Assembly: GCA_051418055.1 (NCBI GenBank)
Contig: JBPRGH010000062.1
Span: forward strand, 1 to 64,000
Length of the DNA: 64,000 nucleotides
Direction: 5' to 3'
DNA from: JBPRGH01 sp051418055
Lineage (GTDB): Bacteria > Bacteroidota > Bacteroidia > Cytophagales > Cyclobacteriaceae
This document shows, in pieces, positions 50,468-59,383 of the stretch; position 1 is the first letter of the stretch; every line of letters begins with the position of its first letter. A program made the translations under genes and the position numbers. The notes beneath the pieces are model-generated. The model was not told the origin of the DNA. It made no database searches and saw only the letters and a program-made list of their open reading frames with translations.

Positions 50468-51226
50468 TTATACCAGATAGAAGAAAGTAAATACAAATAC
50501 CCAAACAAGGTCTACAAAGTGCCAGTATAAACCAACCTTCTCAACCATCTCGTAATGACCTCTTCGATCATATACCCCTGTTATGGTATTATAGTAAATG
50601 ATGAAGTTCAAAACAACTCCACTTAATACGTGGGTACCGTGAAAACCTGTAATGAAGAAAAATAATGCTGCAAAAACCGGTGGCCCAAATTGGTTCTGCG
50701 TAAGATTAGCACCAAAAAATGTTGTCCCTTCTGCTACTGAATCACCTTCAAAAGTTCCACTTATAAAGTGGCCCCATTCCCACGCCTGACATCCAAGGAA
50801 AACCAAACCTCCAATAATAGTCCAGAGCATCCATTTTTCTACAGCTTTTCTATCCATCCTATGGCCGGCTTCAACCGCTAATACCATTGTTACACTACTT
50901 AGGATGAGGATAAAGGTCATTATACCTACGAATACTAAAGGAGCGCTTTCAATACCTAAAGCGTGCATTCCCGGAAATGCTTCAAAAACTTTTTCGGGGA
51001 TTGGCCAGTATTCCTGGGAGAAAACGAAAGCATCTGCGGATCCTTCATACGCAGGATGAGCAGTCCGTATTAATCCATAGGTAATTAGGAGAGATGAAAA
51101 GGTGAACGCATCTGATAATAGGAAAAACCACATCATCAGTTTTCCGTAGCTTGCCTTCAGAGGAGATGTCCCTCCATCCCAAATGCTCCTTTTTGGTTTT
51201 TCAACAACAGTAGTTGTAGCTGCCAT
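50468..51226 (-). CDS. Cytochrome c oxidase subunit III (long)
   Basis: 252 residues with about seven membrane segments, typical of CoxC: GKLMMWFFLLSDAFTFSSLL, SSVTMVLAVEAGH, FLGCQAWEWGHFI, FFFITGFHGTHVLSG and YWHFVDLVWVFVFTFFYLV. It binds to subunit I and supports proton entry. The N-terminus has a short cytoplasmic tail MAATTTVVEKPKR. It follows the shorter subunit III-like gene by 11 bases; the pair is not identical and seems to be an old duplication. Confidence 0.94.
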   Translation of the reverse strand: MAATTTVVEKPKRSIWDGGTSPLKASYGKLMMWFFLLSDAFTFSSLLITYGLIRTAHPAYEGSADAFVFSQEYWPIPEKVFEAFPGMHALGIESAPLVFVGIMTFILILSSVTMVLAVEAGHRMDRKAVEKWMLWTIIGGLVFLGCQAWEWGHFISGTFEGDSVAEGTTFFGANLTQNQFGPPVFAALFFFITGFHGTHVLSGVVLNFIIYYNTITGVYDRRGHYEMVEKVGLYWHFVDLVWVFVFTFFYLV

Positions 51227-51237
51227 TACAGTTTATA

Positions 51238-51822
51238 TCAATTATGGTTTAACAATAAAAATATTAACAAATATATCCAAAGGCCATCAAGGAAATGCCA
51301 ATATGTATTACACATTTCAATTGTTGACAATTTTTTGGAATGAACTTCTAATTTTGCTGTTTTAATATAAGTTACAGCAAGAAATATTAATCCGCTAATT
51401 AAGTGGACACCATGGATCCCTGTTAGTACGTAAAGAAATGATCCTGAAGGATTTCCAACAAAAAACACTTCATGGTCTACAAGGATCTTCCAAATATAAT
51501 ATTGTCCAGCAAGAAATATAAGACCTAATATTATAGTAACCACTAAACCCTTTTTAACGTTATCTATTTCATCCTTTTTAGCATTATTTAGTGACCATTG
51601 CATAGTCAAACTGCTTAGGATTAAAATAACCGTGGTAAGGTAAAATTCAACAGGCAAATCAAAATATGCCCAATTACCCTCACTCTGGCGCACAATATAT
51701 GCACTTGTGAACGCAGCAAAAAGCATCACACTTGCCATCATAAAAAGCCACAATGCAAACTTTTTCGGATGCATTGATAATGACTTTTGAGGTTTTTCAA
51801 TCATTTTCATCTCAGACACCAT
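51238..51822 (-). CDS. Cytochrome c oxidase subunit III-like protein (short)
   Basis: 194 residues with five membrane segments: KKFALWLFMMASVMLFAAFT, FYLTTVILILSSLTMQWSLN, VVTIILGLIFLAGQYYIWKI, LTGIHGVHLISGLIFLAVTY and NTYWHFLDGLWIYLLIFLLL. It keeps the GIHGVH and YWHFLDGLW motifs of subunit III but lacks the first two helices, the length of CyoC-type chains. It lies between heme O synthase and the long subunit III. Whether both enter one enzyme or alternate is unknown. Confidence 0.9.
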   Translation of the reverse strand: MVSEMKMIEKPQKSLSMHPKKFALWLFMMASVMLFAAFTSAYIVRQSEGNWAYFDLPVEFYLTTVILILSSLTMQWSLNNAKKDEIDNVKKGLVVTIILGLIFLAGQYYIWKILVDHEVFFVGNPSGSFLYVLTGIHGVHLISGLIFLAVTYIKTAKLEVHSKKLSTIEMCNTYWHFLDGLWIYLLIFLLLNHN

Positions 51823-51835
51823 CTTCTCCCCTTAT

Positions 51836-52735
51836 TTAAATTTTATCAATAACATATGCTATCTGCACAATTGGCAAATATAAGAATGATCCAAACATTA
51901 TCCTCAGCGCTGCCTTTCTGCTGCCACTTTTCATCAAATAAAATGTCTGACTAAAGAAAAGTACGCCACATAAAGTAGCTATCAATCCTGAATCTATACC
52001 TGTTATCCCGAATTTTGTAGGCAGTAAGCCCATAGGAATTAAAAACATTGTATAGATCATAATCTGTATTGCTGTATTTATATCTTTTTTACCGTTTGAC
52101 GGTAAAAGCTTAAAGCCTGCTTTTTTATAATCTTCGTCAGCCACCCATGCAATTGCCCAGAAATGCGGGAACTGCCAGATAAATTGAATGGCAAAAATTA
52201 TAAAAGCTGCCAGTGTGATCTCTCCTGTCGCTGCCACCCATCCTAATAAAGGAGGTAGTGCTCCCGGTATAGCTCCAACAAAAACAGCAATAGGACCGAC
52301 ACGTTTTAAAGGAGTATATACAAATCCGTAAAGGATAAGAGAAATAAAAGAAAGTATGACTGTCAGCATATTTGAATAAACCGCCAATATCCAAAACCCA
52401 ATACAAGCCACAGTTACAGTAAAAACTATTGCTTCACTAATGCTTATCCTATTTGTTGGTAAAGGCCTGTTCAAGGTACGTTTCATCAGCTTATCCAGGT
52501 CCTTCTCAATTATCTGGTTTATTGTTACCGAGGCTCCACTAATTAAAAAACCGCCCAATCCGATCATTAACAAATTTACAATTGAAAAAGAAGCTGTATT
52601 AGCAAGTAAATAACCAAATACACAGGAAAAGGAAACTAAAAAAGATAACCTGAACTTTAACAATTCAAAATATGCTTTCACTTTTGCTAAAAGAAGCAAA
52701 TGATTTGGTAGTGCTATCGCTTTTTCTCTATTCAT
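51836..52735 (-). CDS. ctaB: Protoheme IX farnesyltransferase (heme O synthase)
   Basis: 299 residues, polytopic UbiA-type prenyltransferase with about nine membrane segments. It adds farnesyl to heme B to form heme O. Seen: NQIIEKDLDKLMKRTLNRPL, the first aspartate-rich motif, LYGFVYTPLKRVGPIAVFVG, GALPPLLGWVAATG and IWQFPHFWAIAWVADEDYKK, the second. It overlaps heme A synthase by 4 bases (ATGA), as expected for steps that run one after another. The N-terminal MNREKAIALPNH is short and polar. Confidence 0.95.
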   Translation of the reverse strand: MNREKAIALPNHLLLLAKVKAYFELLKFRLSFLVSFSCVFGYLLANTASFSIVNLLMIGLGGFLISGASVTINQIIEKDLDKLMKRTLNRPLPTNRISISEAIVFTVTVACIGFWILAVYSNMLTVILSFISLILYGFVYTPLKRVGPIAVFVGAIPGALPPLLGWVAATGEITLAAFIIFAIQFIWQFPHFWAIAWVADEDYKKAGFKLLPSNGKKDINTAIQIMIYTMFLIPMGLLPTKFGITGIDSGLIATLCGVLFFSQTFYLMKSGSRKAALRIMFGSFLYLPIVQIAYVIDKI

Positions 52736-53802
52736 CCCGATGTAACGTCTTCTGTTTTAACACTGTTCCTGATCAATAAAAAAATATAATACTGAAAACC
52801 AAATACCATAACTGCTAAAAGCAGATGTACAGGCTGTAAGACTGGAGGTATCGCTAAATAAGCCATTAATGTTCCCGTTACTATTGACAAAATAATCAAA
52901 GCCATTAATGCCACGCTCCAGAATTTTTCTCCGGCACGAATTAATATCCACAAAAGCCATACGTGCAGGAAGAGTACCAGCCATGAAAATGACCTGTGAA
53001 AATAAAAAGTCCAGTCCAGCTGAGAAATCCATGTTTCTCTTAAAGAGTACTGTAGGGAAAGAGCCACCTCGTCTATAGCTTCACGAACCTGTGTCCCATA
53101 AATCACCTGTATTATTAAAGTAATTACACTTAATGCAAGTACTATATAAGTATAACCTGGTACTTCTAAAACCTTATCTGTTTTTTTATTCCTGCTGGCA
53201 AAAACAAGGTAAGTCATTCCTGCAACTATCAAAAAAGCTATTAGCATATGTACAGTTACCATCCATGGCAGCAGGTTTGTTGATACAACCAACGAGCCGA
53301 TCCATCCCGTAAAAACGGTAAGAAACAACACAGCCATTGCCACCCAGATAAATTTAGGTTCAGACCTGTAATATTTTATTGATGCTATAAATGTCGCCAT
53401 TACCAATAATCCTATAATCACCCCTACTACCCTATTTAAATATTCAATCCAGGTTTTATATACGTTGAACTCCTGCTCCTCTTTTACCAGTTCTTCATCA
53501 ACCACCTGAGCGGCCTTCTCTTCCATTCCTAAAAGCTGAAGGTATTTCGCAAGTTTTATATTCTTTTGAAATCTCTTTTCAGCATAGGCCTCTTCATAAT
53601 CAGCTGGTAATTCGGAGGCATCTGTAGGAGGAACCCATTTACCAAAACATCTGGGCCAGTCAGGACATCCCATTCCAGAGCCGGTACTTCTTACAATACC
53701 ACCAACAAGAATCAACACATAAATTGCAACCAATGTAACAAGAGCAAGCCTATGGAAATAGACCTGCCTCTTGTCCTGATTGTTATTTTTTCTTTGGATC
53801 AT
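52732..53802 (-). CDS. ctaA: Heme A synthase (CtaA/COX15)
   Basis: 356 residues from ATG 53802; a TTG three codons upstream is less likely. Converts heme O to heme A in the inner membrane, using heme B as cofactor. Seen: VGGIVRSTGSGMGCPDWPRC with the paired cysteines, WIEYLNRVVGVIIGL with a heme histidine position, GWIGSLVVSTNLLPWMVTVH, and FHRSFSWLVLFLHVWLLW and LQPVHLLLAVMVFG in the second half. An extra loop at about 65-115 (ELPADYEEAYAEKRFQK) is longer than in Bacillus and typical of the COX15 type. Overlaps the coxA end by 20 bases. Confidence 0.93.
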   Translation of the reverse strand: MIQRKNNNQDKRQVYFHRLALVTLVAIYVLILVGGIVRSTGSGMGCPDWPRCFGKWVPPTDASELPADYEEAYAEKRFQKNIKLAKYLQLLGMEEKAAQVVDEELVKEEQEFNVYKTWIEYLNRVVGVIIGLLVMATFIASIKYYRSEPKFIWVAMAVLFLTVFTGWIGSLVVSTNLLPWMVTVHMLIAFLIVAGMTYLVFASRNKKTDKVLEVPGYTYIVLALSVITLIIQVIYGTQVREAIDEVALSLQYSLRETWISQLDWTFYFHRSFSWLVLFLHVWLLWILIRAGEKFWSVALMALIILSIVTGTLMAYLAIPPVLQPVHLLLAVMVFGFQYYIFLLIRNSVKTEDVTSG

Positions 53803-55669
53803 CGACAACAACTACCTCAACACCTTCTTCCTCTTCAAGTTTGATCATTTCATTCTCATGAGGAAGATTAGATTCAGGAGTAGCAGAATAAGGTATATGC
53901 TGCGGTATATAATCCTCTTTTGCTCCCGGCTTACTATAATCGTATGGCCAACGATATACATGAGGGATCTTGCCCGGCCAGTTTCCATGACCCGGATTAA
54001 CAGGAGTAGTCCACTCTAAAGTATTTGATTTCCATGGATTAACCGGTGCTTTTCTTCCTTTATACATGCTATAGAAGAAGTTAAACAGGAATATGAACTG
54101 AGCGAAGAAAGTTATAATAGCTGCAACACTTACAAACATGTTCAGATCTCCGTAGGTATTAAATGCCTCAAAATTTGTCCATGAGTAATATCTTCTTGGA
54201 AAACCTGCAATTCCGATATAGTGCATAGGGAAAAATACAAGGTAAACCCCCACTAAAGTCAACCAGAAATGTATGTGACCTAATTTAGCATCCATCATTC
54301 TCCCAAACATCTTAGGGAACCAGTGATAAACACCTGCAAGCATACCAAAAAATGCAGCACTTCCCATTACAAGGTGGAAATGCGCCACTACAAAATATGT
54401 ATCATGCAGCTGAATATCCAGTGCTGAATTACCCAAATGGATCCCTGTAAGACCTCCGGAGATAAAGAAGGATACAAGGCCTATTGAAAACAGCATTGCC
54501 GGGGTAAATTTTATATTACCCTGCCATAATGTTGTAAGGTAGTTAAACACTTTAACAGCTGATGGAACAGCAATAATCAATGTTAATAGCATGAATATTG
54601 ATCCAAGGAATGGGTTCATACCTGTAACAAACATATGGTGCGCCCAAACAACAAATGATAGTATGGCTATAAATAATAATGATCCAACCATCGCCTTATA
54701 ACCAAAAATTGGTTTACGGGCATTTGTTGCTATTACTTCCGATGTAATTCCTAATGCAGGCAAAATAACTATATATACCTCCGGATGTCCTAAGAACCAG
54801 AACAGATGCTGGAACAAAATAGGGCTTCCTCCCTGATTCGGCAATGCCTCTCCGGCAATATAAATATCAGATAAATAGAAACTGGTTCCAAAACTACGGT
54901 CAAATATCAATAACAAAGCCGCAGCAAAAAGTACAGGGAAAGCAAGCAACCCAATAATTGCTGTAATAAAAAGAGCCCAAATTGTTAACGGTAACCTTGA
55001 AAATGATAATCCAAGAGTACGCATGTTAATAATGGAAGAGATATAATTAATACCTCCCAATAATGTGGAGATAATAAATAAAGCCATAGATATAAGCCAT
55101 AAGGTCATCCCTAATCCGGAACCCTGAACAGCCTGCGGCAATGCACTTAAGGGAGGATAAATAACCCAACCTCCGGAAGCGGGTCCGGTTGAAATAAATA
55201 AGGAAATAAACATTACAATACTGGAAGCAAAGAAGAACCAGTAAGAAAGCAAGTTCATAAATCCAGAAGCCATATCCCGGGCTCCAATTTGTAATGGAAT
55301 TAGGAAATTAGCGAAAGTACCACTTAACCCGGCAGTAAGAACGAAAAATACCATTATCGTACCATGCATCGTTACCAATGCCAGGTAAAATTCAGCATCT
55401 ATTTTGCCTTCAGCAGTAAGCCAGTCACCTAATAACCAGCTTAGCCAATGCAATTCCATATCAGGAAAACCTAATTGTAGCCTGAATATGACGGACAATA
55501 AACCACCTATTAAAGCCCAGAAAATACCTGTTATAAGAAATTGCTTTGCAATTGTCTTATGATCTGTACTAAAAATATATGTTGTCCAAAAATTTCCGTG
55601 ATGCTCATCGTCATGGAATTCTCCTCCATGATGTCCCTCTTCCACTAAATGTAAATCAGCCGTTGCCAT
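53783..55669 (-). CDS. coxA: Cytochrome c oxidase subunit I (A1-type)
   Basis: 628 residues with 12 or more membrane segments. Catalytic core reducing O2 to water. Seen: LVTMHGTIMVFFV (low-spin heme histidine), FWFLGHPEVYIVILPALG with the CuB histidine, Glu and cross-linked Tyr, FVVWAHHMFVTGM (CuB His-His), and HDTYFVVAHFHLVMGSAAF (the two heme histidines). HPEVY with its glutamate marks an A1-type enzyme. The His-rich N-terminus (VEEGHHGGEFHDDEHHGNFW) and acidic C-terminus are group-specific. Starts 11 bases after coxB; overlaps ctaA. Confidence 0.97.
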   Translation of the reverse strand: MATADLHLVEEGHHGGEFHDDEHHGNFWTTYIFSTDHKTIAKQFLITGIFWALIGGLLSVIFRLQLGFPDMELHWLSWLLGDWLTAEGKIDAEFYLALVTMHGTIMVFFVLTAGLSGTFANFLIPLQIGARDMASGFMNLLSYWFFFASSIVMFISLFISTGPASGGWVIYPPLSALPQAVQGSGLGMTLWLISMALFIISTLLGGINYISSIINMRTLGLSFSRLPLTIWALFITAIIGLLAFPVLFAAALLLIFDRSFGTSFYLSDIYIAGEALPNQGGSPILFQHLFWFLGHPEVYIVILPALGITSEVIATNARKPIFGYKAMVGSLLFIAILSFVVWAHHMFVTGMNPFLGSIFMLLTLIIAVPSAVKVFNYLTTLWQGNIKFTPAMLFSIGLVSFFISGGLTGIHLGNSALDIQLHDTYFVVAHFHLVMGSAAFFGMLAGVYHWFPKMFGRMMDAKLGHIHFWLTLVGVYLVFFPMHYIGIAGFPRRYYSWTNFEAFNTYGDLNMFVSVAAIITFFAQFIFLFNFFYSMYKGRKAPVNPWKSNTLEWTTPVNPGHGNWPGKIPHVYRWPYDYSKPGAKEDYIPQHIPYSATPESNLPHENEMIKLEEEEGVEVVVVDDPKKK

Positions 55670-55680
55670 ATCTTTATTCC

Positions 55681-56802
55681 TTAAATACTAGCCTCTTCTT
55701 GAGTTTGTTCTACTTCAATTTCTTCAGTCTCACTTTGTTCAGGAGAAGCAGGCTCTTCTGCTCCTTCCTCACCAAGACCTGATTTTATTCTGGCCATCTC
55801 CCTGTATTGTTCCGGGATACGGGCTAAATAATCATTATTAATCTGAAGCCAGGTCCGCTGCTCTCTCTTCCATTGTTCGTATTCATCCTGCTCCTGTACT
55901 ACCACTACAACACGCATCGAAAAATGTCCACGTCCACATACTTCAGTACAGGCGATCTCATAATTAAATTCCGGATCACCTGTCTCCTGACGCATTTGTT
56001 CAGTTGTTTTAGTTGGAATAAATTTAAAATGGGTAGGCATTCCAGGCACTGCATCCATCTTTAAGCGGAAATGCGGTGCAAATACACTATGAATAACATC
56101 TCTACCCCTGATTTTAAAGAGAACCTCTTTACCAACAGGGAGGTGCATTTGAAGCGGCGAAAAATCATCGTATGAATTAGGATCCGTAAGATCCATTCCA
56201 AAAATATTGGTTGCATCTATTAAACGGTAATCATAAACACCCAGCTTATTATCCTTACCAGGATATCTTAACCCCCATGCAAACTGATAACCCATGATCT
56301 CTACTACTTCTGCATCTTCAGCAGGTTCATCTGTTATATCACTCCATACTGTCAAACCACCGATCACAAGTGCTGTAAGAACTAATGCCGGCACTAATGT
56401 CCAGGCTACCTCCAGCTTCATATTATCAGGATAAAATTTTGCTTTCCTGTCTTCTCTGTACTGATATTTCCAGCTGAAAAAGAACAACAATACGTTAGTT
56501 AATACAAATACAAAACCTGTAATTGCCGTAGTTACCCAAAACATGGTATCTGTTAATTCACCATGCTCAGAAGCTATTGGAACATTATAATTATCAAAAG
56601 TTGCAAATGAGTACCAGAAAAAGGCACCAAAACCAATTATAAGGAACAGCAGCATCAGCATGCCATTTATTTTATTGCTTTTTCCTTTTAAAGGTTCCTT
56701 ATCCGTACCCTTCATCACGCCAATAAGCCTGCTAACCCTGAAAAGCAAAAACAGGATCAATACAAGCAGAATTATACCTATTATGACTATCGCTTCAAAC
56801 AT
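55681..56802 (-). CDS. coxB: Cytochrome c oxidase subunit II
   Basis: 373 residues. The C-terminal cupredoxin carries a full CuA site: His238 in GRDVIHSVF, and Cys285, Glu287, Cys289, His293 and Met296 in ACTEVCGRGHFSMRV. The usual chain has two membrane segments; here four hydrophobic stretches are seen at about 3-23, 47-66, 88-110 and 133-153. No heme c domain is fused, so electrons must come from a separate carrier or directly from ACIII. The tail from about 345 is Glu-rich. Confidence 0.95.
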   Translation of the reverse strand: MFEAIVIIGIILLVLILFLLFRVSRLIGVMKGTDKEPLKGKSNKINGMLMLLFLIIGFGAFFWYSFATFDNYNVPIASEHGELTDTMFWVTTAITGFVFVLTNVLLFFFSWKYQYREDRKAKFYPDNMKLEVAWTLVPALVLTALVIGGLTVWSDITDEPAEDAEVVEIMGYQFAWGLRYPGKDNKLGVYDYRLIDATNIFGMDLTDPNSYDDFSPLQMHLPVGKEVLFKIRGRDVIHSVFAPHFRLKMDAVPGMPTHFKFIPTKTTEQMRQETGDPEFNYEIACTEVCGRGHFSMRVVVVVQEQDEYEQWKREQRTWLQINNDYLARIPEQYREMARIKSGLGEEGAEEPASPEQSETEEIEVEQTQEEASI

Positions 56803-56817
56803 ATCTCTCTGTATCTA

Positions 56818-58185
56818 TTATATATGATGATGTAAGCTTTCCTGTAACATTGGATGATTCTTTCCAAATAATGGGAATTTCTGAAGGCTGCTTAATACAA
56901 CCAGTAAAAAGGCAGCTCCAAATACCAAGAATGTCCCTATTTCTATTAACCCTAATCCCCCGTTAAATTGCATTACACCTGGGGTAATCATCAGATAAAA
57001 ATCAAACCAATGACCTACGATTATTATCGGACAAACCAATTTCATAAATGACATATGCCTTTTTGCATCCCGTGTCATTAATAATAAAAATGGCAGTAAG
57101 AAGTTTAAAATTAAATTAATAAAAAATATTGATGCATAAGGCTGTACTGAAAGACGCTCAATAAAATAAACTGTCTCTTCCGGAATATTGGCATAATAGA
57201 TCAGCATAAATTGTGAGAACCAGATATATGTCCAGAAAATACTAAAACCAAAGATGAACTTTCCAATATCATGCAAATGGTTTGAATTTACCACCGCCAA
57301 ATAACCGGCTTCTTTTAATAACACAACAACAAGAGCTATAAAGGCCAGGCCTGCAACCCACCAGCTGGCAAACATATACCAGCCAAACATAGTACTAAAC
57401 CAGTGTGAATCTACTGACATCACCCAGTCCCATGCAGCAATTGAAGAGGTAACAGCAAAAATTACCAGAAATATAGCTGATAATTTTCTTGTTTTATACC
57501 AATGCTTTACGTCCGCATCAAGATCTTCAGCAAGCATCTGTTTCTTTATCCAAACAAAGAATAACCACCACAAGCCAAAGAAAATAACCATCCTTACAAG
57601 ATAGAAAATCGGGAAAGAAAGGCTTTCAGTTAAAGGCCAGTAGAAATACCCTGCCTTACCTAATAAAATCGCATCTTCCAAAACCGCATCGGCATGGGTC
57701 CAGTGAAATAATTCACCCTTCACAACAAACCAAAGGATTATGGTTAATATACCTGAAACGGGAATCCAATATGACATAGCTAATGGTACCCTAAGCATAC
57801 CTGCCGACCATCCAGCCTGTGCTGCATATTGTATAGCAATAAAGAATAGTCCAATAATCCCAAACCCTACAAAATAAATATTGTTGATCCATAAGTTGGT
57901 GAATATCCTCTTCAACCAGGTTGCCACACCATGATGAGCCTCATCCTCATGAGCTTCTTCCTGGGCAGGTACAACAGCCTCCTGCTCCTGGTCAGCACTG
58001 GCTAACAAATTATTACTTACTACCTCACTATTTACGGCATGCCCGTCACCATTTGCCTCATGGTGCCCTCCGCCGCTAAATATTGCACCCAGGATGATAA
58101 GAACAAGCCCCACAACGCCTGCTATTATTATGCTCTTGCGTGTGCCCGAGGTGAAATTATATCTTTCTTCGGTTACTGATATCAT
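56818..58185 (-). CDS. actF: Alternative complex III subunit ActF (NrfD-like)
   Basis: 455 residues, about ten membrane segments; related to ActC/NrfD. Seen: IGLFFIAIQYAAQAGWSAGM, FWFVVKGELFHWTHADAVLE, DWVMSVDSHWFSTMFGWYMF, and FWTYIWFSQFMLIYYANIPE, all characteristic. It belongs to the quinol-binding membrane core of ACIII, which oxidises menaquinol and passes electrons to cytochrome c. Residues 38-87 form a long His/Glu-rich extramembrane loop (GGGHHEANGDGHAVN and AQEEAHEDEAHHG). It lies 36 bases from actE and 15 from coxB. Confidence 0.93.
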   Translation of the reverse strand: MISVTEERYNFTSGTRKSIIIAGVVGLVLIILGAIFSGGGHHEANGDGHAVNSEVVSNNLLASADQEQEAVVPAQEEAHEDEAHHGVATWLKRIFTNLWINNIYFVGFGIIGLFFIAIQYAAQAGWSAGMLRVPLAMSYWIPVSGILTIILWFVVKGELFHWTHADAVLEDAILLGKAGYFYWPLTESLSFPIFYLVRMVIFFGLWWLFFVWIKKQMLAEDLDADVKHWYKTRKLSAIFLVIFAVTSSIAAWDWVMSVDSHWFSTMFGWYMFASWWVAGLAFIALVVVLLKEAGYLAVVNSNHLHDIGKFIFGFSIFWTYIWFSQFMLIYYANIPEETVYFIERLSVQPYASIFFINLILNFLLPFLLLMTRDAKRHMSFMKLVCPIIIVGHWFDFYLMITPGVMQFNGGLGLIEIGTFLVFGAAFLLVVLSSLQKFPLFGKNHPMLQESLHHHI

Positions 58186-58221
58186 TGGTTTATGCCCAGT
58201 TATCTGTTAAATTAATTCGTA

Positions 58222-58839
58222 TTATTTTTGCAATTCCTTTACGTAAGCAGAAATTTTCCATCTGTCTTCAATATTGATCTGTGAAGCATGAGGAGCCATT
58301 CTTCCTTTTCCATGGGTAATTACATGAAAAATATGTCCCTCGCTCGCACCTACTACTGCTGCACTTTTTAAGTTCGCTATACCCGCAAATATTTCAGCAA
58401 CAGCTCCGTCTCCCTCGCCACTTGCTCCATGGCAATGCTGACAGAATTTAGCATATAATGCTTTTCCATCCTGTAATACTGCCGGTGTAACTGTTAAAGG
58501 ATTTTGTGAATTCTCCGCTGCTGATTGTAAGCTGTCCTTATCATACCTGTAAGGAAGAAATCTATCACGCTTTACCGAATTAGGAGCAGGCTCCCGCATT
58601 GTCATTCCATGAGGATTAAGCGGATTAGAATTAAAATATTCTCCATAAGGATCACGGTCGTCAGAATCCACTAACCAACCTTCATCCTCATCGGTAATCT
58701 GTGTCAACGACTCATATCCTACCGAATGATACATATTAGGTGCGAATTCATAACCTGTATCATCACCCTCTGCGCTACAGGCAACTGCAAGCACTGCTAC
58801 AGGTAAAAGTCTAAGTATATTATTTATTCTGCTGATCAT
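58222..58839 (-). CDS. actE: Alternative complex III subunit ActE, monoheme cytochrome c lipoprotein
   Basis: 205 residues from ATG 58839; a TTG two codons upstream is less likely. Signal MISRINNILRLLPVAVLAVA ends at Cys21, a lipobox, so it is lipid-anchored. The mature part has one CxxCH at Cys133/Cys136/His137 (FCQHCHGASGEGDG) and a probable axial methionine in GRMAPHASQI. It carries electrons from the ACIII quinol site toward the oxidase. Seven bases separate it from actD. Confidence 0.94.
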   Translation of the reverse strand: MISRINNILRLLPVAVLAVACSAEGDDTGYEFAPNMYHSVGYESLTQITDEDEGWLVDSDDRDPYGEYFNSNPLNPHGMTMREPAPNSVKRDRFLPYRYDKDSLQSAAENSQNPLTVTPAVLQDGKALYAKFCQHCHGASGEGDGAVAEIFAGIANLKSAAVVGASEGHIFHVITHGKGRMAPHASQINIEDRWKISAYVKELQK

Positions 58840-58846
58840 AGCCAAC

Positions 58847-59371
58847 TTAAAAGTCTTTATTATTTATTTCTAACGCTCCTGAATCTTTAAGTAAAGCTGC
58901 TATATCCTCACGCGTTTTTGCATTCGCAGAAAGATCGATTGCCATAGCATGCTTATCATCTGTTACTCTTATATCAAATATCCTTGCTTTCTTATAAGGT
59001 TTCAGGTCACTTACAATCATAAATGTACCTACCATTCCCAAAGCAGACAATAAAACTGTAAGCTCAAAAGTTACGGGAATGAATGGTGGGATTGACCAGA
59101 AGTTCTTACCACCAATGATCATTGGCCAGTCATATCCAAGCATCCAGATCTGCATGGTAAGTGCCAGGATAGTACCTGTAAGACCAAATAAAAATGCCGC
59201 TATAGGAAGACGTGTCCTTTTATATCCCAGGGCATCATCAATACCATGTATAGGATACGGTGAATAAACTTCATGAATCCTTATGCCACTGGCACGGACT
59301 TTAGCGATGGCACTAAGAACTACATCTTCGTCATCAAAAATACCTACTATAAAGTGCTTATTGCGTTCCAT
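58847..59371 (-). CDS. actD: Alternative complex III subunit ActD (DUF3341)
   Basis: 174 residues. Soluble head KHFIVGIFDDEDVVLSAIAK followed by IRIHEVYSPYPIHGIDDALG and two membrane segments: RLPIAAFLFGLTGTILALTM and FIPVTFELTVLLSALGMVGT. DUF3341 is the ACIII accessory membrane subunit. The polar tail after about 125 folds back to the cytoplasm. Its presence between actC and actE is the usual order. Confidence 0.94.
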   Translation of the reverse strand: MERNKHFIVGIFDDEDVVLSAIAKVRASGIRIHEVYSPYPIHGIDDALGYKRTRLPIAAFLFGLTGTILALTMQIWMLGYDWPMIIGGKNFWSIPPFIPVTFELTVLLSALGMVGTFMIVSDLKPYKKARIFDIRVTDDKHAMAIDLSANAKTREDIAALLKDSGALEINNKDF

Positions 59372-59383
59372 ATTCTTTATCCA

